Part shown: one piece after another, positions 58,560 to 64,000 of the stretch
Layout of the letters: each line of letters starts with the position of its first letter
Position numbering within the stretch: the first letter of the stretch is position 1
From: Euryodendron excelsum
Taxonomy: Eukaryota; Streptophyta; Magnoliopsida; Ericales; Pentaphylacaceae
NCBI GenBank assembly: GCA_033060915.1
Contig: CM065383.1
Coordinates: 14,727,001-14,791,000 of the forward strand
Direction: 5' to 3'
DNA: 64,000 nt
Program-made: the position numbers and the translations under genes
The notes under the pieces: generated by a model
The model's input: the letters and a program-made list of their open reading frames with translations, nothing else
Database searches by the model: none
Told to the model about the DNA's origin: nothing

Positions 58560-58960
58560 GGCTTTCCCATCAGTAGGGGAGTTGTGACAAATGGTCAACA
58601 ACTATATTCTCTACCCCTTTCTTGTCTTGAATTTCAATATGAAACTCTTGTAACAAAAGAATCCAACGGATGAGGCGTGGCTTTGCATTAGCCTTAGTAA
58701 GCAAGTACTTTAGTGCAAAATGATCAGTATATATGATGACTAATGACCCCACCATGTATGACCGAAATTTATCTAATACAAAAACGACAGCAAGGAATTC
58801 TTTTTTAGTTGTGGTATAGTTCAATTAGGCTTCATTCAAGATTTTGCTTGCATAATGGATAACATAGGGTTTCTTGTCCACTTTTTGTCCCAAAACTGCT
58901 CCTATAACATAATCACTAGCATCACACATCAACTTGAAAGGTGATGAAAACTCAGGTGAC
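58560..58960 (-). pseudogene. Element F RNase H
   Basis: The minus strand reads [20 protein letters not shown] (the Glu of TTEKE-type blocks is now followed by a Lys-rich variant), [20 protein letters not shown] and [17 protein letters not shown], with the last acidic Asp present. The first Asp block (LMCDASDYVIGAVLGQK-like) is readable at about 58930-58880 after a stop. It aligns with E at 50165-50530. Confidence 0.82.
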
Positions 58961-60185
58961 TGAATGATAGCTGCAGTTATCAATAGCTCTTTAAACTTGT
59001 CGAAAACTTCTTGGCATTCAGACGTCTATTCAAATGAAACGTTGTTTGACAATAGATGGCACATTGGACGAGAGATGGCACTAAATTCTGCTATGAATCG
59101 CCGGTAGAAACTAGCATGCCCAAGGAAAGATCAAATATCTTTCACAGTTCTAAGAGTATGTAGTTTCTGGATTAGTTTAACTTTGGCTTTATTTACCCTC
59201 AATCCCCTTGCTAGAGACGATGTGCTTAAGCACTATACCTTGTGTCACCATGAAGTAGCATTTTTCCAGTTTAGGACAAGGTTACTCTACTCACATCTTT
59301 CTAACGCCTTCTTGAGGTGTTCAAAACAACTCTTATAGGTATCTCCGTAAACAGAAAAATCATCAATGAAAACCTTCAAGAATCTCTCCCCCATATCATT
59401 AAAGATACTCATCATGCACCTTTAAAAAGTGGCCGGTGCATTGCACAAGTCAAAGACATTCTTTCGTAAGCATAAGTACCAAAAAAAACATGTGAAAGTC
59501 ATTTTATCCTGATCTTCTAGGCAGTTTAAATTTGATAGTACCCAGAGTACCCATCTAGAAAATAGTAAAAGGCACGTCTTGCCACTCGTTCTAAGACTTA
59601 ATCGAAGAATGGGAGTGGAAAGTGGTCTTTTCTAGTAACAACATTCAGTCGATGGTAGTCAATACACATGTGCTACCCAGTTTGAATTATAGTAGGCACT
59701 AGTTCATTTTTTTCATTTTAAATTACGGTGACTTCAAATTTCTTAGGAACAACTTGAGTTGGACTAACCCACTTTGAATCAGAGATGGAGTATATGATAC
59801 CTGTATCGAGAAGCTTCAATACTTCTCCTCTCACAACTTCTTTTACGTTGGGATTTAAACGCCTTTGCGTTTGACGCATCGGTTTAGACTCTTCCTCAAG
59901 ATGTATGTGATGTGTGCATACAAGAGAACTAATATCGTAAAGGTCTGCAATAGTCCAACCTAAGGCTTTTCTATGGTTCTTTAGCACTTTCACAAAGCTC
60001 TTCTCTGGGCCTTCAGACATGCTAGAGGATATAACAATAGGATAAAACTTACCTTCACCAAGGAATACATACTTCAATGTAGATGGTAAATGTTTTCTTT
60101 TCGGAGTGAGTGCTTTTTGTTCAGAAAGGACAGGCTTTATGACACTAGGAATTAGAGTCTCAAATGATGGGGTCGAATGACCCAC
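58961..60185 (-). pseudogene. Element F reverse transcriptase
   Basis: From 60185 it reads KYVFLGEGKFYPIVISSSMS, VLKNHRKALGWTIADLYDIS, GEVLKLLDTGIIYSISDSKW and VSPTQVVPKK, open to 59718. Further down, KVFIDDFSVYGDT (59385-59347) holds the catalytic DD, and GHASFYRRFIAEF is at about 59115. Several stops and frame changes lie between. It keeps the Trp (SDSKW) that is a stop in E. Confidence 0.85.
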
Positions 60186-60194
60186 TTACATATA

Positions 60195-60800
60195 TTATTC
60201 TCTTTCTATCCTTCCAGGAATTATATCCCTAAACTTGACATGGTTATAATCTAACCGGTCATATGGCTTGCTCAAAACAAGAGCTTTTTCAATAGGATCC
60301 TCAAAAAATTCACTCTCAAAATACTCTTGCACAATAAACTCAATGCAGTTTACTTCTCTGATATCCTCATACTTTCTCGGTTGTTTTTCAACTAAAAAGA
60401 TATTCATCTCGACAGTTATATTCCTAAATTTTAACTTTAGCAGCCCATTCTTACAATGAATTATGACATTATAAGTGGCTAGGAATGGTCGTCCTAAGAT
60501 AACAAGAACTTGAGAATGAGCACTAATACTCTCAACCGGTTGTGTATCTAACATACTGAAGTTCACTGGATAGTAAAACTTATCTATTTGAATGAGAATA
60601 TCCTCCACAATACCCTTAGGAACCTTAATAGATCTGTCAGCTAGTTGCAAGGTAACACGTGTAGGGCGCAACTCACCTAATCCAAATTGTTAATAAACCG
60701 AATAAGGAAGTAAATTGACACTTACTCCTAAATTAAGAAGGGTTCAATCTATCTTGTTTCCCCTATTGTATATAAAATAGTAGGATAGCCGGAGTCCTTA
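60195..60800 (-). pseudogene. Element F protease region
   Basis: An open stretch from 60671 to 60195 carries RPTRVTLQLADRSIKVPKG, VEDILIQIDKFYYPV, VILGRPFLATYNVIIHCKNG and EDIREVNCIEFIVQEYFE. Just upstream (60735-60690) the active-site block reads LLNLGVSVNLLPYSVY, so the catalytic Asp (DLGAS in E) is Asn, and a stop follows. Confidence 0.82.
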
Positions 60801-61569
60801 CACTTCGATGGGGACTTACATTACAAAATTGCATTTTGGCTCTCATTCATAAAAGCTGTTTCTTTGACATGCAACCTCCTTTTTATAGTACACAAGTCCT
60901 TTAAAAACTCGACATAGGAAGGAATTTACTTAATGGTATCTAAGATTGGAATGTTGACCTTGACTTGCTTAAACACTTCATAAATTTAAGAATTCAGAAG
61001 CTCATGTTTTGGTTTGGCGAATCTATGAGGAAACGGAGCATATTTCACAACATTAATACCCTCATCTTCAGATGCTCTAGTTGGCTCTAAAACTGACTTA
61101 ACTTTCTTTTTCTCTTTCTCACTCTCATGTTTTTCTCTTTCTTGTTCTCTCACATCTCCATTCCCTTCATCACTAAACTTAAGAGTTTCTTTTATAGGTA
61201 GAACGGTTTTATTAATGATTTTTCCACCCTTTAGGGTTATGATGGATTGGACTTGTTCATGACTGGATTGAGGATCGGTCTTAGCTTCAGTCATATTTAC
61301 TTGCTTTGTAGGATTTTGATTTGGTTACAGTTGAATGAAAATCTCTTTGACACTTGTTGAGTCAAAGTTTGTGTCAAGTTAAACATTTGCTTTGTTATGT
61401 CTTCCAACATCTTAGTGTGCTGGTCTAACACCTTGTCCTGCCTATCCACTCTATTGTTGACTCATCTCATATCATTTGTCAATTGATGAATATTATCTTC
61501 TAAAGGTCTCCTATGAGTGGGTTGATATGTATTAGGTGCTGAGGACTGCGAAATTTCCCACGACTTGGT
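60801..61569 (-). pseudogene. Element F gag C-terminal end and linker
   Basis: 61294-60986 gives MTEAKTDPQSSHEQVQSI, a Glu/Lys-rich stretch (REQEREKHESEKEKKK) and APFPHRFAKPKHELLNS, equal to HRLTKPKHELHNS in E. Above it, RPLEDNIHQLTNDMR and WIGRTRC-like remnants correspond to the Pro/Gln-rich gag tail. The reading ends at the LTR of the next copia element. Confidence 0.7.
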
Positions 61570-61574
61570 TATAT

Positions 61575-62862
61575 TGTCTACGCATACTACCAAAAATTCT
61601 AATATAACTAGCATAGCCTAATCTACGTGATTAGAACCTTACCTTCAAGATCTCTCTGGTTTGATCCCAAATAACAAGTATCAGCAACAAGCATAAGTCA
61701 AGTAATAGCAACAAGCATGAATCAACTGCTCGAACTCAACCTTTGGACTTCTGTTGTATCCCTCGTATACGCCTTGCTCTAGAGATAGTGGGCTTGCAAC
61801 TACTAGAGTTTCTTTTCCTCACAAAAACGTGTATCTCTCAATTATGAGCAAAGTCTAACCCTAGCTGCTCTTAGAGTGCGTATATATAGAGGCTACAATA
61901 GAGACCATAAGATTAGTATAACTAGGACTTCCTACGCAAATAAGGATTCCTATTCCAACCAAGATTAATCCTTATTTACATAAATTATAATTGATACCAC
62001 TAATGAATTATAATTGCACTCTCTGTAATACTAGGAATTATATTTCGAGCTCTATATTATTAAATGCTTATTTATCTCCCCACGTTAAGATTACAGATAC
62101 CTGTCTATTAAATTAAATTATTGACAATTAAATTTAATAGACTTATTTAATTTCTTAAGACTTTCCATTTAACTTATTTGATATGTCAGATTCATAATCC
62201 ACTTGCAAGGTTTGACATAATCAAAACTTATAAGCTTTCTTAAGGGAGTATCATCAATCCCTATACCGAGACGTGGATTCCATTAATAATTAATATTCAC
62301 TGTACACGTAATATTATTGTCCAACTCACTAAGTTTATTGACCCACAAAGAATCTCACTTTTCTGTGAATCAAAACAATAAATACTACATGCACGTGTCT
62401 ATTTATTATATTAGGATTAAGAGCATAAACACTCATAATAATCATGAGGTATTAATTGTTTTATATAGTCAGCATAAAAATAATTACCTCAACACGGTCC
62501 TGTTCAATACACACAAAATGTACTAGTACAAGGAGTTGGAACTATACTGTTCTCTATAGTCAAGATAGACCTATTAAAACCTTGTGCTATAGTCCTATTG
62601 ATGGTGTGTTTAGTTCCATCCAAGACTGTGAATGATAAGCTTATATTTCATAAGAACTGATGATCTGATCTTCCGTGTGTAAGCTGTACTCTATACATCA
62701 AATCATCTACTGTACAAAATAAGAGACGCATGCATAATCATTAAATAAATAACGCAATGCAACCATTGCTCACACAGATTCTCATTAAAATGGAATAACT
62801 AATTTATTAATAAATACTAAAGCTATTACACAAAGTATGTCTTTTAGTATAATTCTCTAACA
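61575..62862 (-). repeat. 3' LTR of copia G
   Basis: TG...CA ends and a preceding polypurine tract define it. The likely TATA box is 'ctctatatatacgcac' on the minus strand (61890-61875). It has no internal coding frame. Confidence 0.75.
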
Positions 62863-62883
62863 ATCTCCCACTTAGACTCAAAG

Positions 62884-64000
62884 TCATGCAGTAACGCATC
62901 TAAGTCCCATCCCTTCTAAATAACTCTCAAAAGTCTTTGTTAGTAAGGTTTTTGTTAAGGGGTCTGCCAGGTTGTCTGCTGATGTAATCTTGGTAACCAC
63001 CACATCACCTCTGTGTACTATGTCTCGTATCAGGTGATATTTACGCTCTATGTGTTTTGCTCTCATGTGGGTCCTAGGTTCCTTCGAGTTAGCAACTGCC
63101 CTGCTATTATCACAATAAAGTGTAATAGGCGATTGTACTTAAGGTACCTTTCCTAGATCCAACAGAAAGTTTCTAAGCCAAACAGCCTCTTTGGCTGCCA
63201 CATATTCAGCCTCCATGGTGGAATCAGCAACACATGATTACTTGATACTCCTCCAACTAATGGCTCTACCTCTTAGGGTAAACACATTTCCCAAGGTCAA
63301 TTTTCTAGAATCCTTATCTGACTAGAAATCTAAGTCTGTGTATCCAATAGGTATTAGACTATCTGCCTGATAAACTAACATATAATCCCTAGTCCTTTTC
63401 AGGTACTTGATTATATACTTTACTGCAATCCAATTTTCCCGCCCTGGGTTCGACTGATATCTGCTAACTATGCCTACGGCAAAATATATGTCAGGTCTAG
63501 TACAAAGCATAGCATACATGAGGCTTCCCATTGCTGATGCATAGGGAACTGCCTTCATGTTCTCTACCTTAATCGGTGTCTTAGGACACTGATCCTTGGT
63601 TAGAGAGGTTTCATGTCTAAAAGGGAAGAACCCTTTCTTAGATCCTGCATGCTAAAATGGGTAAGAATCTTATCGATATAAATAGCTTGTGATAAGCCCA
63701 GCATCATATGCTTGCGATCTCGTAAAAGCTTGATCCCAAGGATGTGACCGGCTTCTCCTAAGTCCTTTATATTGAACTATCTGGATAACCATACCTTAAC
63801 TGAAGATAGTACCCCCACATCGTTTCTAATGAGCAAGATATTATCCACATATAGTACCAAAAACACCACCACGCTTCCACTATGTTTCTTATACACACGA
63901 CTCGTCAATGCATTAATCAAAACCATAAGACTTAATGGTCTGATCAAAATAAGTGTTCCAAAATTTAGACGCTTGCTTAAGTCCATAAATAGATTTCTTA
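62884..64000 (-). pseudogene. Copia G reverse transcriptase end and RNase H
   Basis: RT shows VVFLVLYVDNILLIRNDVG (63868-63812), where the catalytic YVDD has become YVDN. RNase H shows YASAMGSLMYAMLCTRPDI, GYTDLDF, a stop, ISWRSIK, MEAEYVAAKEAVWL, LYCDNSRAVANSKE, AKHIERKYHLIRDIV and SADNLADPLTKTLL, ending at 62884. Stops interrupt it at several places. It is a different copia lineage from copia-1 and copia-2. The 5' part lies beyond the window. Confidence 0.85.

Larger units (their letters stand above)
35377..61574 (-). mobile_element. Athila-like Ty3/gypsy element F, truncated, with two nested insertions
   Basis: On the minus strand, gag end (61569-60800), protease, RT, RNase H, integrase, a 3' region and a 3' LTR (36810-35377) occur in order. 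It is interrupted by element E (44603-57832) inside the integrase and by giant solo LTR C (37035-41705) in the 3' region. Its gag start and 5' LTR are cut off at 61575 by the next copia element or lie beyond the window. It is a close relative of E, since the same blocks align throughout pol. Confidence 0.85.
61575..64000 (-). mobile_element. Copia element G, 3' LTR and pol end, truncated by the window
   Basis: On the minus strand, RT and RNase H (64000-62884) are followed by a polypurine tract 'gtgggagat' (62871-62863) and a 1288-bp LTR (62862-61575) that starts TGTTAGAGAATT and ends GCGTAGACA. The flank after it is tatat (61570-61574), to be compared with the other end outside the window. 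It joins the gag of element F, so it probably inserted there. Confidence 0.8.

Overview
The window looks like nuclear DNA of a flowering plant, a eudicot and probably a woody one. It holds one intron-containing flavonoid gene surrounded by nested LTR retrotransposons. The reductase protein resembles what I remember of Ericales sequences (tea, kiwifruit, rhododendron), but that lineage hint is recall, not a search result. I see no bacterial operon, tRNA, rRNA or CRISPR array.

The only intact host gene I can support is a dihydroflavonol 4-reductase (DFR) on the minus strand. It has six exons between 9075 and 5970, all introns are GT-AG, and it encodes 340 residues. Intron 4 carries a Harbinger-type MITE and intron 2 a probable hAT MITE. 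The 3' flank carries a fresh 62-bp tandem duplication. A collapsed second copy of the locus lies at 19965-20640: 3' flank, a scrap of exon 5, and 5' flank. That copy also preserves the empty site of the copia element that later landed upstream of DFR.

Layout: 1-5048, a copia element with gag but no pol. 5049-9658, the DFR locus. 9659-16476, an Ale-like copia (TSD agatt) reduced to its RT/RNase H end and split by giant solo LTR A (11009-15807, TSD tacga). 16477-19964, flank, a 150-bp tandem array and degenerate repeats. 19965-20640, the DFR relic. 21552-28061, a second Ale-like copia with degraded gag-pol, holding a 710-bp deletion derivative (D) of the same giant LTR. 28880-35195, giant solo LTR B, itself invaded by a SIRE-like solo LTR (33155-34703). 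35377-61574, a minus-strand Athila-like element F, interrupted by giant solo LTR C (37035-41705) and by a complete plus-strand Athila-like element E (44603-57832, TSD actaa) that split F's integrase. 61575-64000, the 3' LTR and pol end of a minus-strand copia that leaves the window.

All retroelement reading frames carry stops or frameshifts, so none looks able to move by itself. Target-site duplications give a relative order: DFR duplication, then copia-1, then LTR A; and F, then C and E. No clearly new biological system is visible. The points most worth following are the DFR active-site cysteine and duplication history, the giant solo-LTR family with conserved islands in otherwise drifting sequence, the tandem array that shares one of those islands, and a possible internal promoter in front of the Athila env-like frame.
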